A stretch of DNA of 64,000 nt from Ruminococcus sp. UBA1409 (GCA_002305045.1 DBPX01000016.1:79445-143444); one strand, 5' to 3'; positions 52,013 through 62,398 are shown, counted from the first letter of the stretch. Made by a program: numbers and translations. Notes: generated by a model from the sequence alone, not told the origin.

Positions 52013-52928
52013 TTATCTGCACCTCACATTCCAAAAGGACGCCGGTTTCATTATAAACCGTGGTCCTTATCTTATCAATCAAGTCTTTAATATCCTGAGA
52101 GGTTGCGCCGGATTTGTTTATTATAAAGCCGGCGTGCTTCTGAGATACCATCGCTCCGCCTATGCTAACTCCCTTAAGCCCGCACTGCTCTATGAGCCTT
52201 CCGGCAAAATCGTCCTTGGGCCTTTTAAAAACAGAGCCTGCGCTGGGATATTCAAGCGGCTGCTTTAGCCTCCTGCGGTTAGAAAAATCCTCCATGGCGG
52301 ACTGAATATCGCTTTTTTTAGCTTTTGAGAGCTTGATTGTACACTCTGCAATTATATCCCCGGAGCCTATAAATCTGCTGGTCCTGTGACCGAACATAAG
52401 CTCCTCCCTCGGTATAGCTTTAAGCTCGCCGTTTCTATTAAGCACAGTCACCGATGTTACGATATCCTTCATCTCGCCGCCGTAGGCTCCTGCGTTCATA
52501 TAGCAGGCTCCGCCTATCGAGCCGGGGATACCCGAAAGAGGCTCCATTCCTGTAAGCCCCCTTTCAAGGGCAAGCCTTGCCACCCTGGATAAAAGCGCAC
52601 CTGCCTCGGCTTTAATAACGCCGTCTGACTCCTTGACGCTGTTTAAGGAGCCTGCAAGAGAGATTATGGCTCCGTTATAGCCCTGATCCGAAAAAAGGAC
52701 ATTAGAGCCGTTTCCAAGCACCATATGCCTAATCTCGCCAAGCCCCTGCCAGGAAAGTATTTTTCTAAGCTTTGCTATCGTGTCGGGAAAGAGCATAAGA
52801 GAGCACGGTCCCCCGACCTTAAAGGTCGTATGCCTTGAAAGCGGCTCCATGGTAAGGCATTTTATCCCGTTTGATGCCGCATAGTCTAAAAGCTCTTTTA
52901 TACCGTCTGAATTTGGGTTTAATGGCAT
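52005..52928 (-). CDS. murB: UDP-N-acetylmuramate dehydrogenase
   Basis: FAD enzyme that reduces UDP-GlcNAc-enolpyruvate to UDP-MurNAc. The 307 aa product has GNGSNVLFSD, the FAD loop SGIPGSIGGACYMNAGAYGGEM and the C-terminal GVSIGGAMVSQKHAGFIIN. This is the shorter type II form of Gram-positives. It precedes rapZ with a small overlap. Confidence 0.97.
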   Translation of the reverse strand: MPLNPNSDGIKELLDYAASNGIKCLTMEPLSRHTTFKVGGPCSLMLFPDTIAKLRKILSWQGLGEIRHMVLGNGSNVLFSDQGYNGAIISLAGSLNSVKESDGVIKAEAGALLSRVARLALERGLTGMEPLSGIPGSIGGACYMNAGAYGGEMKDIVTSVTVLNRNGELKAIPREELMFGHRTSRFIGSGDIIAECTIKLSKAKKSDIQSAMEDFSNRRRLKQPLEYPSAGSVFKRPKDDFAGRLIEQCGLKGVSIGGAMVSQKHAGFIINKSGATSQDIKDLIDKIRTTVYNETGVLLECEVQIID

Positions 52929-52940
52929 GGCTTAATCCTT

Positions 52941-53672
52941 TCAAAGGCTGATATTCGGGTGCTTAGCCAAAATCCGCTCCCTCAACGATTCCCAGCAGGC
53001 GTTTACAACCAGCTCCTCGGGGAAGTCCAGCTCGGATAGAATCCTTAGGCTTGTAGGAGCATTGCCGACTGCGCTCCAAAAGTGAGCGTCACTGTCGACA
53101 ACCACCCTGACTCCGTATTTCTTGCACGCTAAAAGAAGCGGCACGATATTTTTCGAGGAGCCTTTTTTGTTTAAAATAGAGCTTTCGTTGACCTCGACAA
53201 GCTTGTCGTACTCCTTAAACGCCTTGACGGCTTCCTCGTAGTCTATAGGGAAAAGGTCGGTGGTCGGATGCCCGATTACATCCACATACGGATTTCGGCA
53301 GAGCTTTATATATCCTTTTGTGACCGTTTCAGGGTCTGCCGGCTTAAAATCGGGGAACATATACCTATGATAAGAGGCAACCACCCATTCAAGCTCACGA
53401 AGTATACTCTCCGGCGCATCAATCCTGCCCTCATAATCAATTATATTCACCTCTGCGCCCCTGATAACATCGACCCCCATAATACTCCTTGGGAGAGCAC
53501 GGAGATTTTTAAAATGCCACTCGTGGGGAGAGTCCGGCATGGCAAGATAGTGGTCTGTAATAGCAAGCGCTCTTAGCCCAAGCTCGGCTGCGGCACGGCA
53601 GTTCTCTGTTATGGTGGAGTATGCATGGGTGGAAGCCACTGTATGCGTATGCATATCGGCTGCAAGCTTCAT
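52941..53672 (-). CDS. PHP-domain phosphatase-like protein (YcdX type)
   Basis: A 243 aa metal-dependent phosphoesterase. Metal ligands are visible in DMHTHTVAS (6-14), ITDHYLAM, GAEVNI, VASYHRY, IGHP and DSDAHF. Substrate unknown; family members include histidinol-phosphatase-like and YcdX proteins. It lies 12 nt upstream of murB and 35 nt after hprK. Confidence 0.9.
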   Translation of the reverse strand: MKLAADMHTHTVASTHAYSTITENCRAAAELGLRALAITDHYLAMPDSPHEWHFKNLRALPRSIMGVDVIRGAEVNIIDYEGRIDAPESILRELEWVVASYHRYMFPDFKPADPETVTKGYIKLCRNPYVDVIGHPTTDLFPIDYEEAVKAFKEYDKLVEVNESSILNKKGSSKNIVPLLLACKKYGVRVVVDSDAHFWSAVGNAPTSLRILSELDFPEELVVNACWESLRERILAKHPNISL

Positions 53673-53707
53673 ATTACCGTCTCCTTACTTGTCCCTTAAG
53701 GTTTAGC

Positions 53708-54676
53708 TTAAAAATCTGTCCAGTTCTGATAGGTCTCGTTGCCCTCCATCTCAAGCCCCAGCTTTGACAAAAGCTCCTGAGCGGCGTTGTAGCCCATCTT
53801 CTTCTGACGGTTGTTCATTGCGGCGACCTCGAGTATTACGGCGAGGTTTCTTCCCGGCTTGACAGGTATAGTCATGCTGGGAACATTTACCCCAAGAATC
53901 GTTGTATACTCGGAGTCGACGCCCATACGGTCATACACCCTCTCGGGGTCCCACGGCTCTAATTTTACAACAAGGTCGATATGCTCCGTCAGCTTAACGG
54001 CGCCCATTCCAAAAAGCCTTCTTGCATTGACTATTCCTATGCCTCTAAGCTCGATAAAGTGCCTTATATTGTCCGGCGAGGAGCCGACAAGGGATATTGC
54101 CGAAACTCTTTTAATCTCGACGGCGTCGTCGGCAACAAGCCTGTGTCCCCTCTTGACAAGCTCGATTGCGGTCTCGGATTTTCCGACGCCGCTCTCGCCT
54201 ACGATGAGGACTCCCTCGCCGTATATTTCGATAAGGACTCCGTGCCTTGTAATCCTCTGTGCAAGATTCAGGTTCAAAAAGGCTATCGACTGAGCCATAA
54301 ACTCGGAGGTGTCAAGATTTGTTGCAAATATCGGTATCTCGTAGACCCTTGCTGCGTCAAGCATTTCAGGGAACGCCTGATGACCCGTCGTAAGGACCAT
54401 TGCAGGGAATTTATAGGAAAACAGCTTGAATATAGCCGATTTCCTATCCTCAGGCTCGAGATCGTCAAGATAGGCAAACTCGGTATTCCCGCATATCTGG
54501 ACCTTCTCGACATTGAAGTAGGTGTAAAACCCGGTCAGCTGAAGTCCGGGACGGTTGATGTCGTTGTTTACGATTACAAGCTCCTTGATGTCCTTGGGAG
54601 CATAAACCACGCTCAGCTTTAGGCTCTCGACAAACTTGTCCATCGTGACCGAGTATTTTTCCGGCATATTCATCAT
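53708..54676 (-). CDS. hprK: HPr kinase/phosphorylase
   Basis: Sensor enzyme of carbon catabolite control: phosphorylates and dephosphorylates HPr on Ser46. The 322 aa product has an N-terminal domain (about 1-135) and a kinase domain with P-loop GESGVGKSETAIELVKRGH (about 156-174) and the DDAVEI and ELRGIGIVN segments. Full length. Shows that this organism uses the Firmicutes HPr/CcpA logic. Confidence 0.97.
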   Translation of the reverse strand: MMNMPEKYSVTMDKFVESLKLSVVYAPKDIKELVIVNNDINRPGLQLTGFYTYFNVEKVQICGNTEFAYLDDLEPEDRKSAIFKLFSYKFPAMVLTTGHQAFPEMLDAARVYEIPIFATNLDTSEFMAQSIAFLNLNLAQRITRHGVLIEIYGEGVLIVGESGVGKSETAIELVKRGHRLVADDAVEIKRVSAISLVGSSPDNIRHFIELRGIGIVNARRLFGMGAVKLTEHIDLVVKLEPWDPERVYDRMGVDSEYTTILGVNVPSMTIPVKPGRNLAVILEVAAMNNRQKKMGYNAAQELLSKLGLEMEGNETYQNWTDF

Positions 54677-54703
54677 CCTTTCTTATATATCCTTTTAATG
54701 AGT

Positions 54704-56002
54704 TCAGAGGGTAAGCGTCCCCTCGTCAAGCATATTTTGAATTGCAATCAGGACTCCCGCCTTGCCTGAGGGATAGGTAATCCCTCCCTGAAGCCATGCG
54801 GCGTACGGCTCTCTGATGGGAGCGTCGGCAGAAAACTCTATCGAGGCTCCCGAGGTAAAGGCTCCCGCCGCCATTATGACCTTGGATTCATAGCCAGGCA
54901 TGTCCCATGCCTCCGGGGTGACATAGCTGTCTATCGGAGCCCCCTTCTGTACTCCTCTTATAAAGGAGGTGAGCGGTCCGACGCTGCCAAACTCTATCGA
55001 GGAGATAATATCCGCTCTTGGAAGCCCTGCCATCGGAAGCGACCTAAAGCCCAGCTTATTCAGCATCATGCAGGCAAGCTCTGAGGTTTTAAGCGCACTT
55101 GCAACCGTCTGCGGAGCGATAAAGAAGCCTAAGAACATCTCACGGTTCTGATTAAGGCTTGCTCCGACCTCCTTGCCCATTCCGACACATGTGAGTCTGT
55201 CCGCACAGAGGGATACAAGCTCCTCCCTCCCGGCTATATATCCTCCCGTAGAGGCGATTCCTCCGCCGGGATTCTTAATCAGCGAGCCTATTTCAAGGTC
55301 GGCTCCGACATCGCACGGCTCAAGCCTGTCGACAAACTCGCCGTAGCAGTTATCCACCATTATCACAGCCGAAGGATTAGCCTCCCTGATGACCGAAACA
55401 AGCCTTTTTATATCGTCAATCGTATACGAGGGTCTTGTCGAATATCCCCTTGAGCGCTGGATATAGGCGACCTTAGCTCCCTTTACGCTTTCAAATATCC
55501 TCTCATGATCGGGCATACCGTCGCTTTTAAGACCTACACAGCCGTATTCTACGCCAAAGTCGATAAGCGAGCCGCTCCGTATGCCTCCCTGCTTCCTAAG
55601 ACCTATCACGCCCTCTAGAGTGTCGTACGGAGAGCCTGTACACATAACCAGCCTGTCTCCCGGGCGCAGGACGCCGAAAAGCGCAGTAGACAAGGCATGA
55701 GTGCCGTTTACAAAGCTGTGTCTCACCAAAGCGTCCTTGGCTCCAAGGGAGTCTGCGTATACCCTGTCCAAAAGCTCCCTGCCGAGGTCGTTATAGCCGT
55801 AGCCGGTGGTGCCGTGCAGGGCGTTCTCACCGACCTTGTTCTTAGTAAACGCCTTTAAAACCTTGAAGGTGTTGTATTCAGCTATCCTGTCGATTCTTTT
55901 AAAGGACTCCGTAAGCTCCTCCTGGGCTGATTCTGCCAGCTCGACCAGCCGGGGGTCTATATCGAAAAAGCCTGTTATTCCGTCAATATTATTCTCCGTC
56001 AT
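54704..56002 (-). CDS. Methionine gamma-lyase family protein (YnbB-like, aluminium resistance family)
   Basis: PLP enzyme of 432 aa in the cystathionine/methionine lyase superfamily. The lysine that binds PLP is in GSLIKNPGGGIASTGGYIAGR. GTTGYGYNDLGRE and VRHSFVNGTHALS are typical of this subgroup. The true substrate is not known. It overlaps the upstream GNAT gene by four bases. Confidence 0.92.
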   Translation of the reverse strand: MTENNIDGITGFFDIDPRLVELAESAQEELTESFKRIDRIAEYNTFKVLKAFTKNKVGENALHGTTGYGYNDLGRELLDRVYADSLGAKDALVRHSFVNGTHALSTALFGVLRPGDRLVMCTGSPYDTLEGVIGLRKQGGIRSGSLIDFGVEYGCVGLKSDGMPDHERIFESVKGAKVAYIQRSRGYSTRPSYTIDDIKRLVSVIREANPSAVIMVDNCYGEFVDRLEPCDVGADLEIGSLIKNPGGGIASTGGYIAGREELVSLCADRLTCVGMGKEVGASLNQNREMFLGFFIAPQTVASALKTSELACMMLNKLGFRSLPMAGLPRADIISSIEFGSVGPLTSFIRGVQKGAPIDSYVTPEAWDMPGYESKVIMAAGAFTSGASIEFSADAPIREPYAAWLQGGITYPSGKAGVLIAIQNMLDEGTLTL

Positions 56003-56751
56003 ATATCAAATCCGCTCCTGAATTTATAAACATAGTCCCCGCCGAGGGTCTTAAATCCAATATGGTCGTAATAGTCTTTTGTAGACTCGTCTGCTGCAAG
56101 ATAGCAGGAATAGCCCATCTCGGAGTAAATCGAGGAAACTCCCATCATCAAGGCTCTTGCCTGACCGTGACCACGCTCCTCGACAGGTGTTGCCACATCG
56201 CAGATATACGCCCTGCCGCAGCCGCAGAACCTCACCGTAAGACAAGAGCCGCCGAGGCTGAAAACTCTAAGAAGTCCCATATTCCTTCGCCTCACGGTGT
56301 CAGTAAGCCATATGCCGTACTCCTCACCGCTGTCGCCAAAGGCGGTTTTATACACAGCCTCTAGGTTCGGCGAGCTGTTAAGTCCGGGAGGGATTTTACC
56401 TGCCGGGATTTCATAAAAGCTCCTTTTGACCCTTATGTAGCCGTTTATCCCCGCCCTGCCGGAAAGAAGGGGCGCAAGCTCTGCGCTGTAGGGATTTTTA
56501 AAGCTAATAAACTCGGCTGTCTCCCTTATGCAGGAGCGGTCAGGCGTGGCACCCTCGAGCGTGTCTCCCGCAACAGAGCCGTTGAAGGAGGAAAACAGTC
56601 CTATTCTCTTTCCTCCCCGGACAAGCTCATAAAACTCGCAGAAGCTGTAGCTGCTGCCGTAGGTCTTGATATGCGAGAGTATCACCTGAGAATAGTGAGA
56701 GTCCCTTAGAGAAATCCTAGTTGCGTTAATATCGTCAATAAGGCGTATCAT
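55999..56751 (-). CDS. GNAT-like acetyltransferase of unknown substrate
   Basis: A 250 aa protein. The C-terminal half has the fold's motif A in VATPVEERGHGQARALMMGV and the ending AADESTKDYYDHIGFKTLGG. The N-terminal 110 residues match nothing I recognise. It lies four bases after murD and is coupled to the next gene. Confidence 0.8.
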   Translation of the reverse strand: MIRLIDDINATRISLRDSHYSQVILSHIKTYGSSYSFCEFYELVRGGKRIGLFSSFNGSVAGDTLEGATPDRSCIRETAEFISFKNPYSAELAPLLSGRAGINGYIRVKRSFYEIPAGKIPPGLNSSPNLEAVYKTAFGDSGEEYGIWLTDTVRRRNMGLLRVFSLGGSCLTVRFCGCGRAYICDVATPVEERGHGQARALMMGVSSIYSEMGYSCYLAADESTKDYYDHIGFKTLGGDYVYKFRSGFDI

Positions 56752-56755
56752 AGGC

Positions 56756-58147
56756 TTACAGAGCGCTCACGATGCTCTTGTAATCTCTTCCCCTCGCCTC
56801 AAAGTTCGGGTACATATCAAAGGACGCACACGCCGGCGACAGGGATACTATATCCCCAGGCTCGGCATTCTCTCTAGCAAGAGCCACCGCCTCAGACATC
56901 GAGCCGGCATGTAGGATTTTAAGCTTACTGCTATCGTAAAGAGGAGTGTCTGTAACCGCCTTTTCAATCTTTGACGCAGTGTCCCCCATAAGAATTAAGA
57001 CCTTTACAAACTCGTTAACAGGTCCCGCCAGAGGCTCAAAGGGTATTTTCTTGTCATATCCTCCGGCGATTATAATAATCCTTTTGTTGAAGGAGCGAAG
57101 CCCTGCTATAACCCTTGTCGGATTAGAGGCTATGGAGTCGTTGTAATACCTGACGCCGTCAAGCTCCCTGACAAATTCTATCCTATGCTCAACGCCTCCG
57201 AAATGTCTTGCGACCCTGCATATAGAGTCAACCGAGACATCTCCCCATACTGCGGAAATGGCGGCAAGATAGTTCTCAATATTGTGCTCTCCGGGAATTT
57301 TAATCCTGGAGGCAGGAATTATCTTCACCGACCGTCTGCCGTCGCTGTAGCAAAGCACCCTGTCGCCGTCAAGATATGCTCCTAGAGTTACTGGATGAAG
57401 CCTTGAAAAGGTGGAGACTCTCCCCCTGACATGACCCAAAAGCCCGATGGTTTCCTCGTTGTCGGAGTTTAATACTGCCCTTGAAAAAGCAGTCTGGTGG
57501 TCAAGGATATTGCACTTTGCCTGAATATACTCCTCCATGCCAGAGTGAACATCTAAGTGATTGGGAGCTATGTTTGTTATCACGGCGACATCAGGAGACT
57601 GCCTCATAGAAATAAGCTGGAAGCTTGACAGCTCCACTACGGCGACATCGGTCTCCGAAATGCTCTCTATTCTAGGAAGAAGCGCCTTGCCGATATTTCC
57701 TCCCAGCCAGACCTTATAGCCCTCAGCCTTTAGAAACTCAGAGATTATGGTGGTAGTGGTAGTCTTGCCGTCAGACCCGGTGACAGCATATATCTTGCAT
57801 GGGCAGAGCTGGAAAAACGACTCCATCTCGCTTGTTATAATCACACCGTCCTCCCTTGCCTTTGACAGCTTGGGATTGTTATAATACATTCCGGGAGTCC
57901 TGTAGACGACATCAAAGTCGCTAAGTCTGTCAAGATATCCCTCGCCTAGGATAAACCTCGCTCCAAGGCTATGTAGCCTTGAGTAAAGCTCAGGGTCGAG
58001 CTGGTCCTTAGTTTTCCTGTCGAGCACGGTGACATCTATGCCCTTTCTCAAAAACAGCTCGATAAGCTCGGTATGACTGACTCCTGTGCCGATTAATGCG
58101 ACTCTGGAGGCCTTTAGCGTGTCAAAAAAACGCTGTGTTTTATTCAT
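56756..58147 (-). CDS. murD: UDP-N-acetylmuramoylalanine-D-glutamate ligase
   Basis: Adds D-glutamate to the muramyl peptide precursor. The 463 aa product has the N-terminal Rossmann-like domain, ATP loop VTGSDGKTTTTTIISEFL (about 116-133), the Mur ligase central EHNIENYLAA, and NDSIASNPTRV in the C-terminal domain. AAAGG lies before the ATG. First gene of a ten-gene minus-strand run through murB and dnaE. Confidence 0.97.
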   Translation of the reverse strand: MNKTQRFFDTLKASRVALIGTGVSHTELIELFLRKGIDVTVLDRKTKDQLDPELYSRLHSLGARFILGEGYLDRLSDFDVVYRTPGMYYNNPKLSKAREDGVIITSEMESFFQLCPCKIYAVTGSDGKTTTTTIISEFLKAEGYKVWLGGNIGKALLPRIESISETDVAVVELSSFQLISMRQSPDVAVITNIAPNHLDVHSGMEEYIQAKCNILDHQTAFSRAVLNSDNEETIGLLGHVRGRVSTFSRLHPVTLGAYLDGDRVLCYSDGRRSVKIIPASRIKIPGEHNIENYLAAISAVWGDVSVDSICRVARHFGGVEHRIEFVRELDGVRYYNDSIASNPTRVIAGLRSFNKRIIIIAGGYDKKIPFEPLAGPVNEFVKVLILMGDTASKIEKAVTDTPLYDSSKLKILHAGSMSEAVALARENAEPGDIVSLSPACASFDMYPNFEARGRDYKSIVSAL

Positions 58148-58191
58148 ATAGCCAGACCTTTCATTATTTGTTTATTATAGCTTTCCAGTCT

Positions 58192-58220
58192 ATTATACAT
58201 CATTATCCCGAGAAATTCAA
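58192..58220 (-). promoter_or_regulatory. Sigma-A promoter of the murD operon
   Basis: TTGAAT, 17 bp, TATAAT, about 45 bp before murD. A second TATAAT follows closer to the gene but without a -35. Confidence 0.7.
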
Positions 58221-58300
58221 TGGCAAATTCGTTGATATTAAAAAAATAGGAAAGTTTGCGGGTCGGTTTTTTGTGGGATTTAGAAAAATTTGATTTTGTA

Positions 58301-58329
58301 TTGTATTTAGCTAAAGAATATTATATAAT
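58301..58329 (+). promoter_or_regulatory. Sigma-A promoter of potABCD
   Basis: TTGTAT, 17 bp, TATAAT, upstream of potA and divergent from murD. Confidence 0.65.
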
Positions 58330-58394
58330 TTAAATGGCATTATGCGCTATTATACTGCCAAAAATTGTTTAAAATAAGGGGACAAAGAAAGGAA

Positions 58395-59441
58395 TTGAAA
58401 AATACTATCATCAGTTTACGGAATGCTGTCGTCGAGTATGACGGCGTCCAGGTTCTAAAAAATGTAAGCCTGGATATTTTGGACAAGCAGTTCGTAACCC
58501 TTCTTGGACCGTCGGGCTGTGGAAAGACCACTACCCTGCGAATCATCGGAGGCTTTGCCGACATGGCAAGCGGTGAACTATTTTTTAATGGAACAAAAAT
58601 CAACAGTCTTCCGCCCCACAAGCGTGAGGTCAACACAGTTTTTCAAAAGTATGCGCTGTTTCCCCATCTGAATATCTACGACAATATTGCCTTCGGGCTG
58701 AGAATCAAAAAGCTCCCCGAGAAGGAAATTGCGTCAAGAGTCGGCGAAATGCTGAGGCTGGTAAATATGCAGGGCTTCGAGAAGCGCTCCATTAACTCAC
58801 TTTCCGGCGGTCAGCAGCAAAGAATTGCAATTGCCAGGGCGCTTGTAAACCGTCCTAAGGTCCTTTTGCTGGATGAGCCTCTGGGAGCACTTGACCTAAA
58901 GCTCAGAAAGGAAATGCAGATTGAGCTTAAAAGGATGCAGCAGGAGCTTGAAATAACCTTTATCTATGTAACACACGACCAGGAGGAGGCTCTTACGATG
59001 TCGGATACCGTCGTCGTCATGAAGGACGGCTGCATCCAGCAGATAGGAACTCCCCAGGATATATACAACGAGCCTGTAAACGCCTTTGTCGCAGACTTTA
59101 TCGGCGAGTCCAACATCATTGACGGCATCATGAGAAGGGACTTTTTAGTCGAGTTTGCCGGCAAGGAGTTTGCCTGCGTCGACAAGGACTTTGAAAAGGA
59201 CGAGCTTGTCGATGTCGTTATCCGTCCCGAGGATATAAAGGTCGTCCCGCAGTACCAGGGAGCTATAGTCGGAGTGGTTGAAAACTGCATCTTCAAGGGA
59301 GTCCACTACGAGATAAGCGTCGATTCTCTTGGCTACAAGTGGATAATCCATTCCACCCAGAGCGAGGAGATAGGAGCTATTATCGGCATGAATGTCACCC
59401 CGATGGACATTCACATCATGCACAAGACGGAGGAGAGGTAA
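58395..59441 (+). CDS. potA: Spermidine/putrescine ABC transporter ATP-binding protein
   Basis: ATPase of the polyamine importer, 348 aa. Walker [20 protein letters not shown], signature [18 protein letters not shown], Walker [12 protein letters not shown] and the switch His in [10 protein letters not shown]; a TOBE-like C-terminal domain follows. The start is unsure: this TTG lies directly behind AAAGGA, and another TTG is 10 codons upstream. potA is first in potABCD. Confidence 0.95.
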   Translation: MKNTIISLRNAVVEYDGVQVLKNVSLDILDKQFVTLLGPSGCGKTTTLRIIGGFADMASGELFFNGTKINSLPPHKREVNTVFQKYALFPHLNIYDNIAFGLRIKKLPEKEIASRVGEMLRLVNMQGFEKRSINSLSGGQQQRIAIARALVNRPKVLLLDEPLGALDLKLRKEMQIELKRMQQELEITFIYVTHDQEEALTMSDTVVVMKDGCIQQIGTPQDIYNEPVNAFVADFIGESNIIDGIMRRDFLVEFAGKEFACVDKDFEKDELVDVVIRPEDIKVVPQYQGAIVGVVENCIFKGVHYEISVDSLGYKWIIHSTQSEEIGAIIGMNVTPMDIHIMHKTEER

Positions 59442-59442
59442 G

Positions 59443-60255
59443 GTGAAAACTTCTAAGGCTTTGGCTATCCCATACATAGTATGGATACTAATCTTTACCG
59501 TCATACCTCTAGGACTGGTGGTTGTGTTCGCCCTGACAGACAGCGACGGAGGCTTTACCCTCCAGAATCTGTTTGATATGTCCTCATATATGGCGGTGCT
59601 TTTCCGCTCGATAATATTTGCCATGATAGCGACGGTTATCTGCCTCGTGCTTGCCTTCCCTGCGGCGTATTTTATCTCAAGGGCAAGGTCCTTCAACCAG
59701 TCTACGCTTATAGTTTTTATCATGGTCCCGATGTGGATAAGCTTTATTCTCCGCACCTACGCCTGGATGACCCTTCTGGAGCCGAACGGACTGATTAACA
59801 GGTTCCTAGGTCTTTTTGGGATAGGTCCCCTAAATCTTATAAACAACGCCGGCGCCGTTATCCTTGGAATGGTTTATAACTATCTTCCCTTTATGATACT
59901 GCCGCTTTATTCCGTCATGGTCAAAATTGACCAGAGCGTCATCGAGGCGGCTCAGGACCTCGGCTCGAGCAGGCTCAGCCTTGTGAGAAGGGTTATACTC
60001 CCCCTGTCGATGCCGGGAATCAACACAGGGATAATAGCCGTATTTATCCCAAGCGTCTCCACCTTCGTCATTTCAAGAATGTTGGGCGGAGGAACAAACG
60101 ACCTTATCGGCGACCTCATAGAGTCGCAGTTTTTAGGTGCGTCATACAATCCCCATCTAGGCTCTGCCATGGCTTTAGTGCTCATGGTGGTTGTTTTGTT
60201 TATGATGAGTCTGTTTAACCAGTTCGGCAGCGAGGAGGAGGGAACGATGATATGA
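59443..60255 (+). CDS. potB: Spermidine/putrescine ABC transporter permease PotB
   Basis: Permease of 270 aa with six membrane helices and the coupling loop EAAQDLGSSRLSLVRRVILPLSMPG (about 182-206). GTG start one base after the potA stop, with AGGAGAGG before it; the longer open frame inside potA has no support. Overlaps potC by four bases. Confidence 0.94.
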   Translation: MKTSKALAIPYIVWILIFTVIPLGLVVVFALTDSDGGFTLQNLFDMSSYMAVLFRSIIFAMIATVICLVLAFPAAYFISRARSFNQSTLIVFIMVPMWISFILRTYAWMTLLEPNGLINRFLGLFGIGPLNLINNAGAVILGMVYNYLPFMILPLYSVMVKIDQSVIEAAQDLGSSRLSLVRRVILPLSMPGINTGIIAVFIPSVSTFVISRMLGGGTNDLIGDLIESQFLGASYNPHLGSAMALVLMVVVLFMMSLFNQFGSEEEGTMI

Positions 60256-61082
60256 AAAGCGTATACGCAAAGCTCTATATGTACCTTCTGTACATTTTCC
60301 TATATCTTCCGATACTTGTTCTTATCGTGTTCTCCTTTAACGCCTCCAAGTCGAGGGCTAACTGGACAGGCTTTACCTTTGACTGGTATATCAGGCTTTT
60401 TAACAACGAGGACATCCTGCGCTCGCTTGTAAACACCGTGATAATAGCTGTCGCTGCGTCTGTTCTGGCGACGGTTTTGGGGACTGTTGCGGCGCTCGGA
60501 ATCCACAGCATGAAAAAGACTCCCAGGAGCCTTATAATGGGCGCAACCTACATCCCGGTCATAAACCCGGAGATTATAATGGGTATCTCGCTTATGCTTT
60601 TATTTAAATTCTTTGTTGATTATTTCGGCTTTAAGTTCGGATTCGTCTCGCTGATACTCGCACATATCTCCTTCGATGTCCCCTATGTAATCTACAATGT
60701 CCTTCCCAAGCTGAGAACGATGAATCCAAATCTAGTTGAAGCCGCCTGCGACCTTGGCTGCAACCAGAGAATGGCATTTTTTAAGGTGGTAATCCCTGAA
60801 ATAATGCCGGGAATCTTCTCCGGCTTTCTGATGGCGCTCACCTATTCCGTGGACGATTTCGTAGTCAGCTACTTCACCTCCGGCGTAGGAGTTCAGACGC
60901 TTTCAATTACCATCGAGTCTATGACAAGGCTTAAAATCTCCCCGGAGATTAACGCTCTCTCTGCGATTATCTTCGTAGTCATATCGGCAATTCTTATCAC
61001 AAAGAACATAATCGAAAACAGAAGGCTAAGGCATGAGAGAAATCTTGTCAGGCTTGCAATGAGCAAGGAGGCGTCGGGATGA
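60252..61082 (+). CDS. potC: Spermidine/putrescine ABC transporter permease PotC
   Basis: Second permease, 276 aa, six helices, coupling loop EAACDLGCNQRMAFFKVVIPEIMPG (about 159-183). The C-terminal tail is basic. Overlaps both neighbours by four bases, so potBCD are translationally coupled. Confidence 0.95.
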   Translation: MKSVYAKLYMYLLYIFLYLPILVLIVFSFNASKSRANWTGFTFDWYIRLFNNEDILRSLVNTVIIAVAASVLATVLGTVAALGIHSMKKTPRSLIMGATYIPVINPEIIMGISLMLLFKFFVDYFGFKFGFVSLILAHISFDVPYVIYNVLPKLRTMNPNLVEAACDLGCNQRMAFFKVVIPEIMPGIFSGFLMALTYSVDDFVVSYFTSGVGVQTLSITIESMTRLKISPEINALSAIIFVVISAILITKNIIENRRLRHERNLVRLAMSKEASG

Positions 61083-62341
61083 TGAGGATTAAAAAGCTTT
61101 TGGCACTTGTCCTGTCCGCCGTTATAGCCATGTCCTTAATATCCTCATGCAAAAGCGAGGATGACGGCGTGAACAGCGTTATAGGCTCCTACTCAAACCT
61201 TGACCCGGAGCTTCTTTCCGACTATGATTACACAAGGTATAAGGGTCAGGACCTTGTTTTAAATGTCGCCAACTGGGGCGAGTATATGTCCCTAAACGAG
61301 CCTGAGATGCTTGATGTAAACGAAGCCTTCGAGCGGCTCACGGGGATAACCGTGAACTACAACACTGTCGCCACAAACGAGGCTCTTTACTCAAAGCTGA
61401 AGTCCGGCGGTGCCGCATATGACATCATCATCCCGAGCGATTACATGATATCCAAGATGATTAGCGAGGGTATGCTCCAAAAGCTCAACTTTGATAATAT
61501 ACCCAACTTCAAGAATATCCAGCCGGAATATGTAAACCCTGTCTATGACCCCGAGAACGAATACTCCGTTCCCTATCTTTGGGGTATGGTCGTCATCATC
61601 TACAACACGACAATGGTAGACGAGGAGATAACCTCCTGGGCGTCGCTGTGGGACGAAAAATACACAAACAACATCCTCATGTTCAACAACCCAAGGGACG
61701 CCTTCGGAATAGCCCAGAAATATCTCGGCTTCTCGCAGAACACCGAGGACAGCGACGAGCTTTTACAGTGCATGAGGCTCCTAGAAAGCCAGAAGGAGAT
61801 TGTCCAGGGCTATGTAATGGACGAAATCTTTGACAAGATGGAGGGCGGCTCCGCCGCTATCGCTCCCTACTACGCAGGAGACGCCGTTACGATGATGGAT
61901 GACAATCCCGACCTCTACTACTGCATCCCTGAGGAGGGCACCAACCTCTTTGTCGACGCTATATGCATCCCCACCACCGCAGAGAACAAGGAGCTTGCCG
62001 AGATGTATATAAACTTTCTGTGCGAGCCTGAGGTTGCTCTTGCAAACTGCGAATACACCGGCTATTCCACACCAAACGGAGCCGCCTTTGAGCTTCTTGA
62101 CGAAGAGGTAAGGACAAACCCGCTGCAATATCCGTCAGCCGAGTATCTTGAGTCAAACACCGAGACCTTTATAAATCTCTCCGATGAGGCAAACGCCGAG
62201 ATGCAAAGCCTCTGGAATCAGCTCAAGATTGGAAACTCCAGCCCGTGGCTTGTACCGATATTCCTCGTTCTTCTCATAGCGGCGACGATATTCGTAAATG
62301 TCTACCGTGCAAGAAAGAAGCAGCGTAGCGAGCATCTGTAG
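61079..62341 (+). CDS. potD: Spermidine/putrescine-binding protein PotD with C-terminal membrane helix
   Basis: Substrate-binding lipoprotein of 420 aa: lipobox LISSC with Cys24, then the two-lobed PotD fold with LNVANWGEYM near 62 and YDIIIPSDYMISKMI near 119. Unusually, it ends in a hydrophobic helix (about 391-409) followed by a basic tail RARKKQR, giving a second anchor that standard PotD lacks. Confidence 0.93.
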   Translation: MMRIKKLLALVLSAVIAMSLISSCKSEDDGVNSVIGSYSNLDPELLSDYDYTRYKGQDLVLNVANWGEYMSLNEPEMLDVNEAFERLTGITVNYNTVATNEALYSKLKSGGAAYDIIIPSDYMISKMISEGMLQKLNFDNIPNFKNIQPEYVNPVYDPENEYSVPYLWGMVVIIYNTTMVDEEITSWASLWDEKYTNNILMFNNPRDAFGIAQKYLGFSQNTEDSDELLQCMRLLESQKEIVQGYVMDEIFDKMEGGSAAIAPYYAGDAVTMMDDNPDLYYCIPEEGTNLFVDAICIPTTAENKELAEMYINFLCEPEVALANCEYTGYSTPNGAAFELLDEEVRTNPLQYPSAEYLESNTETFINLSDEANAEMQSLWNQLKIGNSSPWLVPIFLVLLIAATIFVNVYRARKKQRSEHL

Positions 62342-62398
62342 CTGTGAGGCGTAAGCCTCTTGAATACCTGAAAATGTTTGTATTGGAGGAGTATTATT

